DNA from: an uncultured Muribaculaceae bacterium | GTDB lineage: Bacteria > Bacteroidota > Bacteroidia > Bacteroidales > Muribaculaceae | DNA: 64,000 bases | Direction: 5' to 3' | Assembly: GCA_910578075.1 (NCBI GenBank) | Contig: CAJTPK010000015.1 | Location: 1-64,000, forward strand | Part shown: piece by piece, positions 36,269 through 44,865 of the stretch | Numbering within the stretch: position 1 is the first letter of the stretch | How the letters are laid out: each line of letters opens with the position of its first letter | The notes under the pieces: model-generated | The model's database searches: none | Seen by the model: only the letters and a program-made list of their open reading frames with translations | What the model was told of the DNA's origin: nothing | Position numbers and translations under genes: made by a program

Positions 36269-36616
36269 ATGGAAGGTAAACGTCAAGCAAAAATATCACG
36301 TCTCATACAGAAAGAACTGAGTGAGATATTCCGTCGCCAGACAGCAGCAATGGGCAATGTCCTTGTATCGGTAAGTGCCGTCAGAGTCTCACCAGACCTG
36401 AGTATCGCCAAGGCATACCTCAGCATTTTCCCACCGGAGAAAGCCAACGACATCCTTGAGAACATCAAACGTCAGTCAAAGACCGTCAGATACGAACTGG
36501 CACAGGCTGTAAAAACGGTGCTCCGCAAATGCCCCGACCTGCAGTTCTACCTTGACGACTCCCTCGACTATATCGACAACATCGACCGTCTCCTCGCATC
36601 CGGCAATAAGGAATGA
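36269..36616 (+). CDS. rbfA: 30S ribosome-binding factor A
   Basis: A 115-residue KH-like factor for late 30S maturation near helix 1 of 16S rRNA. Family stretches are KRQAKISRLIQKELSEIF, VLVSVSAVRVSPDLSIAKAY and VRYELAQAVKTVLRKCPDLQ, then FYLDDSLDYIDNIDRLL. Its stop overlaps the next gene's ATG by 4 nt. Confidence 0.95.
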   Translation: MEGKRQAKISRLIQKELSEIFRRQTAAMGNVLVSVSAVRVSPDLSIAKAYLSIFPPEKANDILENIKRQSKTVRYELAQAVKTVLRKCPDLQFYLDDSLDYIDNIDRLLASGNKE

Positions 36617-37938
36617 GGGGCACGGCAGCACCCGTCATCGCCTGGCGATATCTCATCTCGAAGAAATCACACAGCGCGGTAGGAGCCATATCGGCGGTAT
36701 CGATATGCGGCATGGCTGTCGCCACGGCAGCCATAATCTGCGTATTGTCCGTATTCAACGGCTTCCGCGATGTCATAGCGTCGCGCCTCGACGCCATGTC
36801 TCCTGACATAATGGTCACACCCGCCAAGGGAAAAGTATTCTCCAATCCGGATTCCGTAGCAGAGGTCCTTTCCGCCATGGACGGGATCAGTCTGGTCATG
36901 CCCTCCCTCACCGACAACGCCCTCGCCATCTGCGGAAACCGCGAGATGCCCGTGACTATCAAAGGGGTAAACATGCAATCCTACCGCAAGCTCACCGCCC
37001 TCGATTCCCTCCTCCTCTCCAACAGCACCGAAGCAGAAGCTCTCTCCAACAGCACCGAAGCAGAAGCTCTCTCTAACGGTGCCGAGGCGGGAGCCGAGGC
37101 AAAAGAGAATGCCGAGGCAAAAGCGGAAGCTTATTTATCCATAGGCGCCGCATCCGGCTTGGCATCCACCCCCGGGCAAGAAATGCTGCTGTTCACCCCG
37201 CGCCGCATCGGCAGGGTCAATCTCTCCAACCCTGCAGCCTCCTTCATCACCGATTCAGTCACCGTGGCAGATGTCTTCCGCACCGACCAATCCGAATTCG
37301 ATGAAAACCTTGTCATTATAGACATAGACCTTGCCCGCAATCTCCTGCAATACGACAACGAAGCCTCCGCCCTGGAAATTCTAACCGACAAAAAGATCGC
37401 TTCTGAGAAAATAACGACAGCCATCGAATCAAAACTCTGTGAGAAATTTATCGTCAAAGACCGCATGCAGCAGCAAGAGATGAACTTCCGCATGATATCC
37501 ATAGAGAAATGGGTGACTTTCCTACTCCTTTTCTTTATCCTCATCATCGCCTCCTTTAACGTGATCTCATCTCTCTCCATGCTGGTGATAGAAAAGCAGA
37601 AATCCATCTCCACCCTGCGGGCCATAGGATTCAGCACAAGAGGAATCGGCTCGATATTCTTCTGGGAAAGCATATTCGTGACATCCTGCGGTGGAATCGC
37701 AGGCATACTGCTTGGAGTCTCCCTTACCCTGCTGCAACAGCATTTCGGCTTCATCAAGCTCCAGGGCGACCCCTCCACGCTCACGGTTGCCTCCTACCCC
37801 GTAATACTTAATCCCACCGACATACTGGTCACACTCATACCGATATTGGCCATAGGCATCGCCACCGCCTTCATAACAGCGGCTTTCGCACGCTCCCGTT
37901 CACGTGCAACTACAGGAACAATTACAGAAACTTGTTAA
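36613..37938 (+). CDS. LolC/LolE-like ABC transporter permease with internal repeat insertion
   Basis: A 441-residue FtsX/MacB-type permease. The N-terminus (IAWRYLISKKSHSAVGAISA) and first helix are typical of LolC/E. A periplasmic domain and three C-terminal helices follow (WVTFLLLFFILIIASFNVIS, LRAIGFSTRGIGSIFFWESI). The family exports lipoproteins from the inner membrane, but its ATPase is not adjacent. Oddity: residues 135-161 are three in-frame copies of a 9-residue repeat (LSNSTEAEA, LSNSTEAEA, LSNGAEAGA), then Ala/Glu-rich sequence, breaking the periplasmic domain. Coupled to rbfA by a 4-nt overlap. Confidence 0.88.
   Translation: MRGTAAPVIAWRYLISKKSHSAVGAISAVSICGMAVATAAIICVLSVFNGFRDVIASRLDAMSPDIMVTPAKGKVFSNPDSVAEVLSAMDGISLVMPSLTDNALAICGNREMPVTIKGVNMQSYRKLTALDSLLLSNSTEAEALSNSTEAEALSNGAEAGAEAKENAEAKAEAYLSIGAASGLASTPGQEMLLFTPRRIGRVNLSNPAASFITDSVTVADVFRTDQSEFDENLVIIDIDLARNLLQYDNEASALEILTDKKIASEKITTAIESKLCEKFIVKDRMQQQEMNFRMISIEKWVTFLLLFFILIIASFNVISSLSMLVIEKQKSISTLRAIGFSTRGIGSIFFWESIFVTSCGGIAGILLGVSLTLLQQHFGFIKLQGDPSTLTVASYPVILNPTDILVTLIPILAIGIATAFITAAFARSRSRATTGTITETC
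37015..37095 (+). repeat. In-frame 27-nt repeat, three units (permease gene)
   Basis: Units at 37015, 37042 and 37069 are each nine codons. The first two are identical and the third has AACGGTGCCGAGGCGG, also nearly present in the array at 41394-41474. Confidence 0.92.
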
Positions 37939-37973
37939 AATCTGTCAAATTGTTACAATTTATCATCTCTTTT

Positions 37974-38005
37974 CTTGTAAATTTCATAATTAATATATAA
38001 ATTTG
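37974..38005 (+). promoter_or_regulatory. Probable promoter of the Lrp-family regulator
   Basis: TAAATTTG at 37998-38005 matches the -7 consensus; CTTG at 37974-37977 is a weak -33 box 20 nt upstream. The leader to the ATG is about 70 nt. Confidence 0.45.
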
Positions 38006-38079
38006 CATAAAATTAATATATTTTGTATACATTTTAACCAAAATATTAAAATAGATTCTATAAAATCTAATCGGCAATC

Positions 38080-38565
38080 ATGGATAAAATTGATAACCTC
38101 GACAGAAAGATTCTAAACATCATCATGCAAAACGCCCGCATCCCGTCTAAAGACGTGGCTGTGCAGTGTGGCGTTTCCCGCGCTGCTATTCACCAGCGCA
38201 TACAGCGTCTTATCGACATGAAAGTAATCACCGGCTCGGGATATATCGTAAACCCCAAATCTCTCGGGTTCAACACATGCACCTACATAGGGGTACGTCT
38301 TGAGAAAGGCTCTATGTATCGCGAAGTAGTAAAGGAATTCGACAAGATTCCGGAGGTTGTGGAATGTCACTTCACCACCGGTCCTTACTCTATGCTCATC
38401 AAGGTTTACGCACAGGATAACCAACATCTCATGGAGCTGCTCAACGACCGCATACAGCACATCCAGGGTGTTACGGAAACAGAGACTCTCATATCTCTGG
38501 AGCAAAGCATGAACCGTCAGATTCATGTAGAGACAGCCGGAAATACCTCCGCAGCTTCCAAGTAA
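38080..38565 (+). CDS. Lrp/AsnC-family transcriptional regulator
   Basis: A 161-residue regulator with an N-terminal helix-turn-helix (DNLDRKILNIIMQNARIPSK, VAVQCGVSRAAIHQRIQRL) and a C-terminal RAM ligand-binding/oligomerisation domain (YIGVRLEKGSMYREVV, VVECHFTTGPYSMLIKVYA, GVTETETLISLEQSMNRQI). The family controls amino-acid metabolism, often sensing amino acids. Its targets here are unknown; yfhO-like follows after 18 nt. Confidence 0.94.
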   Translation: MDKIDNLDRKILNIIMQNARIPSKDVAVQCGVSRAAIHQRIQRLIDMKVITGSGYIVNPKSLGFNTCTYIGVRLEKGSMYREVVKEFDKIPEVVECHFTTGPYSMLIKVYAQDNQHLMELLNDRIQHIQGVTETETLISLEQSMNRQIHVETAGNTSAASK

Positions 38566-38583
38566 ACAACAACCTTATTCCAG

Positions 38584-41037
38584 ATGAATCTCACTCTATC
38601 AAAAAAGACCCTGTATTCATTATTGGCCGTGGCATTCCTTGCCCTCACGGCCTTTATTTTTTTCTTCCCGGACGACATCGAGGGGAACGTGCTCCAGCAG
38701 CATGACATACAGCAGGGCATCGCAAACGGGCAGGAAGGAAAAGCTTTCAACGAAGCCACAGGCGAGACAACACGATGGACCAATTCCCTTTTCGGCGGTA
38801 TGCCGAATTTCCAGATCGCTCCGTCATACCCTGCCGGAAAAGCCATAGGCTGGATATGGAATGTCTATACCCTCTGGCTGCCGTCTCCTGCAAATCTCCT
38901 TTTCGCCATGATGCTCGGATTTTTCATCATGTGCCTGTGTCTGAGATTCAAATGGTATAACGCCCTCTTTGCCTCCCTGGCATGGGGATTCTCCTCATAT
39001 TTCATAATAATCATCGGAGCCGGACATATCTGGAAATTCGTAACCCTCGCATACATACCTCCCACTATCGGTGGCATCGCATTATGCTACAGAAGGAAAT
39101 ACCTGGCAGGCACGGCACTGGCTGCTCTGTTCGGAGCTTTGCAGCTTCAGAGCAACCATCCTCAGATGTCATATTATTTCCTGTTTGTAATCTTTGCAAT
39201 GGCGATAGCATGGCTGTGCGCGGCTATCCGAGAGCATAAACTTGCAGGATGGTTTATCGCCACGGCATGTGTCATCGCAGCCGGACTGCTCGCAGTCGGG
39301 GCGAACTCTGCAAGCCTCTACAATTCATATGAATATTCAAAAGAGACAGTGCGAGGAAAAGCCACCGACCTCACGCCTCCTCCAGGCGCGGAAACCGGCG
39401 GAATGAGCCGCAGCGCCATCACCGCATGGAGCTATGGTATCGATGAAACCATGTCGCTCCTCATCCCCAATGTAAAAGGTGGCGCTACAATCAAGCCGGT
39501 GGCAGGTGAGACCCAACTCCTCTCTCTTGCCGATACCGACAAAGCCGATGAGATATCCTTGTCTCCCGAAGAGAGACAATTTCTCGCGCAATTCCCCCAA
39601 TATTTCGGCGACCAGCCGATGACCAACGGACCTGTATACGTCGGAGCCTTCGTGCTGCTCCTTGCAATTCTCGCTCTCTTCACCGTGGAAGGACCGATGA
39701 AATGGGCGCTCTTCGCCGTTTCAATCTTCGCGATCCTGCTCTCCTGGGGACATAACTTCGAGGCATTTACCGATTTCTTCATCGATAACTTCCCCGGATA
39801 TAACAAATTCCGCGCGGTGGCAAGCATCCTGGTGATTGTGGAATTCACTATCCCGTTGCTTGCGATAATGGCCATCAGGAAGATGATCACAACCGAGAAT
39901 TACCTCCAGCGCTTCGGCTGGGTGCTCTATGCCGTCTTCGGATTGGGAATCGTGATATGCTTCCTCGGCTGGGTATCGCCATCAATATTCGGTGAGCCAT
40001 ACAGTGCAGGAGAGATCCAGCAGCTTCAGCAGGCAGGTGTATTCTCCAACCCGCAATACTACAATATTCTCAATGCAATCCGCGACACACGCCTTTCGCT
40101 TGTAAGCGCTGATTCCATCAGGTCACTGATGTTCATCCTTCTCGGTGGCATTGTGATATATCTATATCTCAAAGGCATAGTATCCAACAAGGCTGTATTC
40201 GTATGTATGCTCGGAGCCGTGATGGTAATTGACCTCTTCTCAGTAGGCAAACGATATGTGAACTCCGAGAATTTCACCCGTCCTTCACTCGACGAAGTGA
40301 CATTCAACAAGACAGCCGCCGATGAGGCGATCCTCCGCGACACCTCCAATTATCGTGTATATGATGTTCAGGGATTATATTCCGCCCGCTCATCATATTT
40401 CCACAAAACCATCGGCGGTTACCATGCAGCCAAACTCACACGCTACAACGATCTTCTCGACCGCCAGATCTCCAAAGGGAATATGGGAGTAATCAATATG
40501 CTCAACACCAAATATTTCCTATCAGGGGAGCAATATGAGCAGAATCCCGAAGCATTGGGCAACGCATGGTTCGTAGACAGCATAGGATACGTATCCAATG
40601 CCGACAGTGAGATGGCGGCCCTTGATTCCCTCGACACATCCCGTGCCGCCGTAGCTGATACGAAATTCCGCAATATCCTCGGGAACGCATCCCCAAAAGC
40701 GGCAGGTGATACAATCTACGAGACGTCATATGCCCCGAACGCACTCTCTTACAAAGCTAAATCAGCCAATGGAGGCATAGCAGTATTCAGCGAGGTATAT
40801 TTCCCGTGGGGATGGACAGCCACTGTAGACGGTAAAGAGACGGAAATCGGACGAGTTAATTACGTATTGCGTGCAATCCGTGTTCCGGCAGGAGAGCATG
40901 AGATCAGATTCCGCTTTGATCCGAAATCGGTGCGTGTCACCAACTCCATCTCCATTGCATCCGTATCAGGAATATACATCTTATGTGCCCTTGCCTTGTT
41001 ACTCATTATCCTTCCCAAAATTAGGAAAAGATGCTGA
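38584..41037 (+). CDS. YfhO-family membrane protein
   Basis: An 817-residue polytopic protein with about 12 membrane segments, opening with MNLTLSKKTLYSLLAVAFLA and an early DDIEGNVLQQHDIQQGIANG, which fits the first extracytoplasmic loop of YfhO/GT-C-like proteins. The C-terminal soluble part carries YFPWGWTATVDGKETEIGRV and YVLRAIRVPAGEHEIRFRFD, conserved in the family. YfhO proteins are thought to glycosylate lipid-linked polymers; the role in Bacteroidetes is unproved. Confidence 0.87.
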   Translation: MNLTLSKKTLYSLLAVAFLALTAFIFFFPDDIEGNVLQQHDIQQGIANGQEGKAFNEATGETTRWTNSLFGGMPNFQIAPSYPAGKAIGWIWNVYTLWLPSPANLLFAMMLGFFIMCLCLRFKWYNALFASLAWGFSSYFIIIIGAGHIWKFVTLAYIPPTIGGIALCYRRKYLAGTALAALFGALQLQSNHPQMSYYFLFVIFAMAIAWLCAAIREHKLAGWFIATACVIAAGLLAVGANSASLYNSYEYSKETVRGKATDLTPPPGAETGGMSRSAITAWSYGIDETMSLLIPNVKGGATIKPVAGETQLLSLADTDKADEISLSPEERQFLAQFPQYFGDQPMTNGPVYVGAFVLLLAILALFTVEGPMKWALFAVSIFAILLSWGHNFEAFTDFFIDNFPGYNKFRAVASILVIVEFTIPLLAIMAIRKMITTENYLQRFGWVLYAVFGLGIVICFLGWVSPSIFGEPYSAGEIQQLQQAGVFSNPQYYNILNAIRDTRLSLVSADSIRSLMFILLGGIVIYLYLKGIVSNKAVFVCMLGAVMVIDLFSVGKRYVNSENFTRPSLDEVTFNKTAADEAILRDTSNYRVYDVQGLYSARSSYFHKTIGGYHAAKLTRYNDLLDRQISKGNMGVINMLNTKYFLSGEQYEQNPEALGNAWFVDSIGYVSNADSEMAALDSLDTSRAAVADTKFRNILGNASPKAAGDTIYETSYAPNALSYKAKSANGGIAVFSEVYFPWGWTATVDGKETEIGRVNYVLRAIRVPAGEHEIRFRFDPKSVRVTNSISIASVSGIYILCALALLLIILPKIRKRC

Positions 41038-41687
41038 CAAGATGGCGCAACACACGAGGATTCGGCGTTCATTCCCCCTTCGGATTTCAGATTGTGAAGA
41101 GGGTTATAAAGAGCCCGGGCGGCTATGCCTATTACGCATACGCTGACATCGAGCGTTGTTGCCATAATGATCATACCGGCAAGAAAACAGCCGAAGAAGC
41201 AAAAATGCTTCTTCGGCTTACTTGCATGGTAAAGGCAGATTCAATCTTCCTGACCCCTGATTGCCCCAAAGCATTCAAAACCGCCCTCCGGGGAGCGAAC
41301 TCAAAGATCCGCTTTATCTCCAATCCATCCCGACTCTCCGGATGCGACATCGCCGCAATCAGCTTCCCCACCTCCCCCAACGAAGCGCAAGTGCTTTCTA
41401 ACGGCGCCAAGGCGGTAGCGCTTTCTGACGGTGCCGAGGCGGAAGCGCTTTCTGACGGTGCCGAGGCGGAAGCCGAGGGCAAAGCGGCCATAGGCCCGAG
41501 CCTCAATGCCCTGAAAGATTTTATCTCTCTTCCGGAGAAAACCCTGCTGCTGAAAGATCTCCCGTCAGGATGGGCTGAGAAGCTCTTTGATTCAATGAAA
41601 GAAGGGATCATGCTGCTCGGCAAGCGCAATGCAATCCTCATCTCCCGCCCCGAGATGCAGAAAGTAAGCTACCTAATCTCAATCTGA
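41031..41687 (+). CDS. Degenerate SAM-methyltransferase-like protein with repeat insertion
   Basis: A 218-residue protein overlapping the YfhO stop by 7 nt. The start (RWRNTRGFGVHSPFGFQIVK) matches a Bacteroidetes family of small class I methyltransferases that begins GxGVHSPF. No glycine-rich SAM motif is visible where expected, so activity is doubtful. Residues 122-148 are three 9-residue repeats (LSNGAKAVA, LSDGAEAEA, LSDGAEAEA), followed by EGKAA. The end LLLKDLPSGWAEKLFDSMKE is compact and shows no frameshift. Possibly a non-catalytic relic. The family assignment is tentative. Confidence 0.55.
   Translation: MLTRWRNTRGFGVHSPFGFQIVKRVIKSPGGYAYYAYADIERCCHNDHTGKKTAEEAKMLLRLTCMVKADSIFLTPDCPKAFKTALRGANSKIRFISNPSRLSGCDIAAISFPTSPNEAQVLSNGAKAVALSDGAEAEALSDGAEAEAEGKAAIGPSLNALKDFISLPEKTLLLKDLPSGWAEKLFDSMKEGIMLLGKRNAILISRPEMQKVSYLISI
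41394..41474 (+). repeat. In-frame 27-nt repeat, three units (methyltransferase-like gene)
   Basis: Units at 41394, 41421 and 41448, nine codons each. The second and third differ in one base. Encoded consensus LS(N/D)(G/S)(A/T)EAEA is shared with the permease array at 37015-37095. Confidence 0.92.
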
Positions 41688-41691
41688 AGGT

Positions 41692-42600
41692 ATGCGTCCG
41701 CTTAATCCACCTTCAAAGCTACTGACTGATTTTGCCGGATACCTGCTTCTGGAGCGGGGACTGTCAGCGCATACACTTGAAGGTTACCGTAATGATGTGT
41801 CGCATCTGCTTGAATTTCTTGAGTCAGGGAATATCGCTCTTCCCGATACAGAAACCGACACACTGCATAGCTTCCTCTGCACACTCCGCGACCTCGGCAT
41901 CTCACCGCGGTCACAGGCACGCGCACTATCCGGCATCCGCGCCTTCTTCAAATTTCTAAGACTTGAAAATTATATCGATACCGACCCCTGCGAATTGCTG
42001 GAAGCTCCGCGTTTCGGGCGTTCACTGCCGGATGTTTTATCCGTAAGCGAGATCGACGCGATGATTGCCGCTCTTGATCCCGAAAAAGACGAGACTCCGC
42101 GCAATCATGCAATTATCGAAACCCTCTACGGCAGCGGGCTCCGCGTCTCCGAACTTGTGGAGCTACGGCTTTCCCGAGTCAATCTTCAGGAAGGATATGT
42201 CATAATAACAGGAAAAGGAAACAAGCAGCGGCTTGTCCCCCTCTCTCCTGAATCAATACGTCTGATTGAGGAATACCTTCCTATTCGCGAACGCCTTAAA
42301 ATAAAACCCGACTCGCGCGATATCCTGTTTCTCAATCGCCGTGGAGCGATGATGACACGCGTCATGGTATTTTATGTCATCCGAGATGCCGCCATGACAG
42401 CAGGGATAACAAAAAAAGTGTCGCCACATACGTTGCGACACTCTTTTGCCACTCATCTGCTCGAAGGGGGCGCCAACTTGCGGGCCATTCAGGAGATGCT
42501 CGGTCATGAATCAATATCCACTACCGAAATCTACATCCATCTCGACCGCTCACGTCTCCGCACCGAGCTTCTGAACCACCATCCCCATTACCGCCACTGA
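41692..42600 (+). CDS. xerD: Site-specific tyrosine recombinase XerD
   Basis: A 302-residue tyrosine recombinase for chromosome-dimer resolution. An N-terminal SAM-like core-binding domain (GYLLLERGLSAHTLEGYRND) precedes the catalytic domain: LYGSGLRVSELVEL (Arg I), GKGNKQRLVPL (Lys), SPHTLRHSFATHLLEGGANL (His-x-x-Arg), MLGHESISTTEIYIH (His and nucleophile Tyr). Full length and without an adjoining element, so a housekeeping Xer rather than an integrase. It abuts the convergent galM with no gap. Confidence 0.95.
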   Translation: MRPLNPPSKLLTDFAGYLLLERGLSAHTLEGYRNDVSHLLEFLESGNIALPDTETDTLHSFLCTLRDLGISPRSQARALSGIRAFFKFLRLENYIDTDPCELLEAPRFGRSLPDVLSVSEIDAMIAALDPEKDETPRNHAIIETLYGSGLRVSELVELRLSRVNLQEGYVIITGKGNKQRLVPLSPESIRLIEEYLPIRERLKIKPDSRDILFLNRRGAMMTRVMVFYVIRDAAMTAGITKKVSPHTLRHSFATHLLEGGANLRAIQEMLGHESISTTEIYIHLDRSRLRTELLNHHPHYRH

Positions 42601-43647
42601 TTATCTCGCATCGAATGCGAATACTATCTTGCGGTCATAGCTCTCCCCCGCTTTCAAAAGCTGCGAAGGGAATTCCGGCTTATTAGGAGCATCAGGGAAA
42701 CCCTGCATCTCAATAGCAACGCCCTCATAATCCTCATATGAGCGTCCGCTGCGATTCTCGGGAGATCCTGCAAGCCAGTTGCCCGTATAAATCTGCACCC
42801 CCGGCTGATCACTCGAAACCAACAGCCTTCTACCGGTCTTCTCAGAATACAGCTCCACGGCATCCGCCATCATTTTACCCGGCTCCCAGCCATCTATTGC
42901 CCAGCAATGGTCATAACCTTTGCCAATCTTAAGGGCGTCTGTTTCCTTATGGATATCAGCCCCGATTTTTTTACTCTCGCGGAAATCCATAGGACTGCCT
43001 GCCACATCAGCAAATTCACCTGTCGGAATCTGGGTCTCGTCAGTAGGAAGCCACTTGGAAGCCTTGATTTTCATCTCATGCTCATAAATCTTGCCGGCAT
43101 CAGCGCCTTCAAGATTCCAATACGCATGATTGGTGAGATTGACAACAGTAGCGGCATCAGACTCCGCATGGAAATCAAGCGACAGCACATTTGCATCGCT
43201 CCAGCGGTAAGTCGCAGTCAGGGTAAGGTTACCGGGATACTGCTCCTCTCCGTCCTTGGCATGATAAGTGAAGCGCACGCCATCCTCAAGTTCCTCAGCA
43301 TCCCAATTCTGGTTCTGGAAACCCTCCGGTCCACCATGCAACGCATTCGGACCATTATTGATTGAAAGCTTATACTCCTTGCCATCAACCACTAAATGAC
43401 CATTGGCGATACGGTTGGCGTATCGTCCGGGGCATTTACCCAGGCACGGTCCATCAGCTATATAGTCAGCGGCCTCGGCATAGCTGAGAGCCACATTCTC
43501 GATCTTGCCGTCGCGGTCTGGCACGCGCACCTCCACGATTCCGGCTCCCATGGTGGAGAGCACCACCGACGCGCCTTGCGCGTTGGTGAGCTCATACCAG
43601 GTGATTTCCCCCTTGGCAGAGGGATGTTTCGTTGTTGTGATTTTCAT
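42601..43647 (-). CDS. galM: Aldose 1-epimerase (mutarotase)
   Basis: A 348-residue enzyme that interconverts alpha- and beta-aldoses, mainly galactose. Motifs: GKCPGRYANRIANGHL, NNGPNALHGGPEGFQNQNWD (catalytic His), NLTNHAYWNLEG (second His) and DQPGVQIYTGNWL. Its ATG at 43647 lies 1 nt before the galK stop; an ATG at 43659 would overlap galK by 11 nt. Third gene of the GH2-galK-galM operon. Confidence 0.95.
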   Translation of the reverse strand: MKITTTKHPSAKGEITWYELTNAQGASVVLSTMGAGIVEVRVPDRDGKIENVALSYAEAADYIADGPCLGKCPGRYANRIANGHLVVDGKEYKLSINNGPNALHGGPEGFQNQNWDAEELEDGVRFTYHAKDGEEQYPGNLTLTATYRWSDANVLSLDFHAESDAATVVNLTNHAYWNLEGADAGKIYEHEMKIKASKWLPTDETQIPTGEFADVAGSPMDFRESKKIGADIHKETDALKIGKGYDHCWAIDGWEPGKMMADAVELYSEKTGRRLLVSSDQPGVQIYTGNWLAGSPENRSGRSYEDYEGVAIEMQGFPDAPNKPEFPSQLLKAGESYDRKIVFAFDAR

Positions 43648-43648
43648 A

Positions 43649-44794
43649 TCACTCCTCAATTTTACGGGCGCCGTCAGAAATCACGACATCGTAGATCTTA
43701 GGCTCGTGACCATATTTCTCATTGAACTTGTCAACCACAACCTTGATGAAATCATCATGGAGATCATTCTTCACAAGGTTGATTGTGCAGCCGCCGAAGC
43801 CACCGCCCATGATACGTGAACCTGTCACTCCCAATGTCTTGGCCACATCATTGAGGAAATCAAGTTCCTCGCAGCTTACCTCATAATCCTTGGAAAGACC
43901 GTGATGAGTCTCATACATCTTCTTTCCTACAGTCTCATAATCCCCTGCATTCAAAGCATCGCAGACATCAAGCACACGCTGTTTCTCCTCGATCACAAAT
44001 TTTGCGCGGAAATAATCCTCGGCTGTGATATCGCTCTTCACAGCATCAAGCATCTCCATTGTGGCATCGCGCAGGGTGTCCACACCTAAACGCTTAGCCA
44101 CACGCTCGCAGCTCTCGCGACGACGGTTGTAGGGGGAATCCTTAAGCTCATGTTTCACGCGTGAGTCAACAAGCACGAGTTTGTAATCCTGAGGATTGAA
44201 GGGGAAATACTCATACTCCATCGAACGGCAGTCGAGACGCATCAGATTGCCCTTGCGACCGAATACTGATGCGAACTGGTCCATGATACCGCAGTTCACG
44301 CCACAATAGTTATGCTCTGTGCTCTGACCGATTTTAGCGAGTTCGAATTTGTCGATCTTATTGCTGTTAAAGAGATCATTGAGTGCGAACGCGAAGCAGC
44401 TCTCAAGAGCGGCTGAAGATGACAGACCCGCACCCAACGGAACATTACCTGCAAACACTGCGTCAAAGCCTTTCACCTCGCCGCCGCGCTTCTGTATCTC
44501 ACGGCAGATACCGAAGATGTATCGTGCCCAGCTCTGCTTGGGAGCATCCTCCTCTTTCAGACCGAATTCCGCATATTCATCTATATCTATAGAGAAAACG
44601 CGCACCTTTTCCATTCCGTTAGGCTTGATCTCAGCCATTATCACCTTGTCGATAGCACCGGGGAAAACAAAACCGCCGTTATAGTCGGTATGCTCACCGA
44701 TGAGGTTGATACGTCCTGCGGAAGCGTAAAGTGTTCCACCCTCTCCAAATCTCTCTTTGAAAATTTTCTGAATTTCTGCTTTCATGGATTCCAT
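43649..44794 (-). CDS. galK: Galactokinase
   Basis: A 381-residue GHMP kinase that phosphorylates galactose at C1 (Leloir pathway). Signature: GRINLIGEHTDYNGGFVFPG, phosphate-binding NVPLGAGLSSSAALES, GIMDQFASVFG and the C-terminal VTGSRIMGGGFGGCTINLV. MKAEIQKIF at 44785 is an alternative start. Lies between the GH2 gene and galM, consistent with use of galactose released by the GH2 enzyme. Confidence 0.97.
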   Translation of the reverse strand: MESMKAEIQKIFKERFGEGGTLYASAGRINLIGEHTDYNGGFVFPGAIDKVIMAEIKPNGMEKVRVFSIDIDEYAEFGLKEEDAPKQSWARYIFGICREIQKRGGEVKGFDAVFAGNVPLGAGLSSSAALESCFAFALNDLFNSNKIDKFELAKIGQSTEHNYCGVNCGIMDQFASVFGRKGNLMRLDCRSMEYEYFPFNPQDYKLVLVDSRVKHELKDSPYNRRRESCERVAKRLGVDTLRDATMEMLDAVKSDITAEDYFRAKFVIEEKQRVLDVCDALNAGDYETVGKKMYETHHGLSKDYEVSCEELDFLNDVAKTLGVTGSRIMGGGFGGCTINLVKNDLHDDFIKVVVDKFNEKYGHEPKIYDVVISDGARKIEE

Positions 44795-44865
44795 GACAAT
44801 TCTGATTTTAAGTTTATATTGTTAGTTAAAATATGTTATCTATCATCAATCTTCTCTTCCGGTTC

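Noticed and set aside
37131..37784. Long minus-strand frame in the permease gene
   Set aside because: Antisense shadow with no recognisable domain or promoter.
41692..42600. Integrase of a mobile element
   Set aside because: Length and motifs fit housekeeping XerD and no element boundaries adjoin it.
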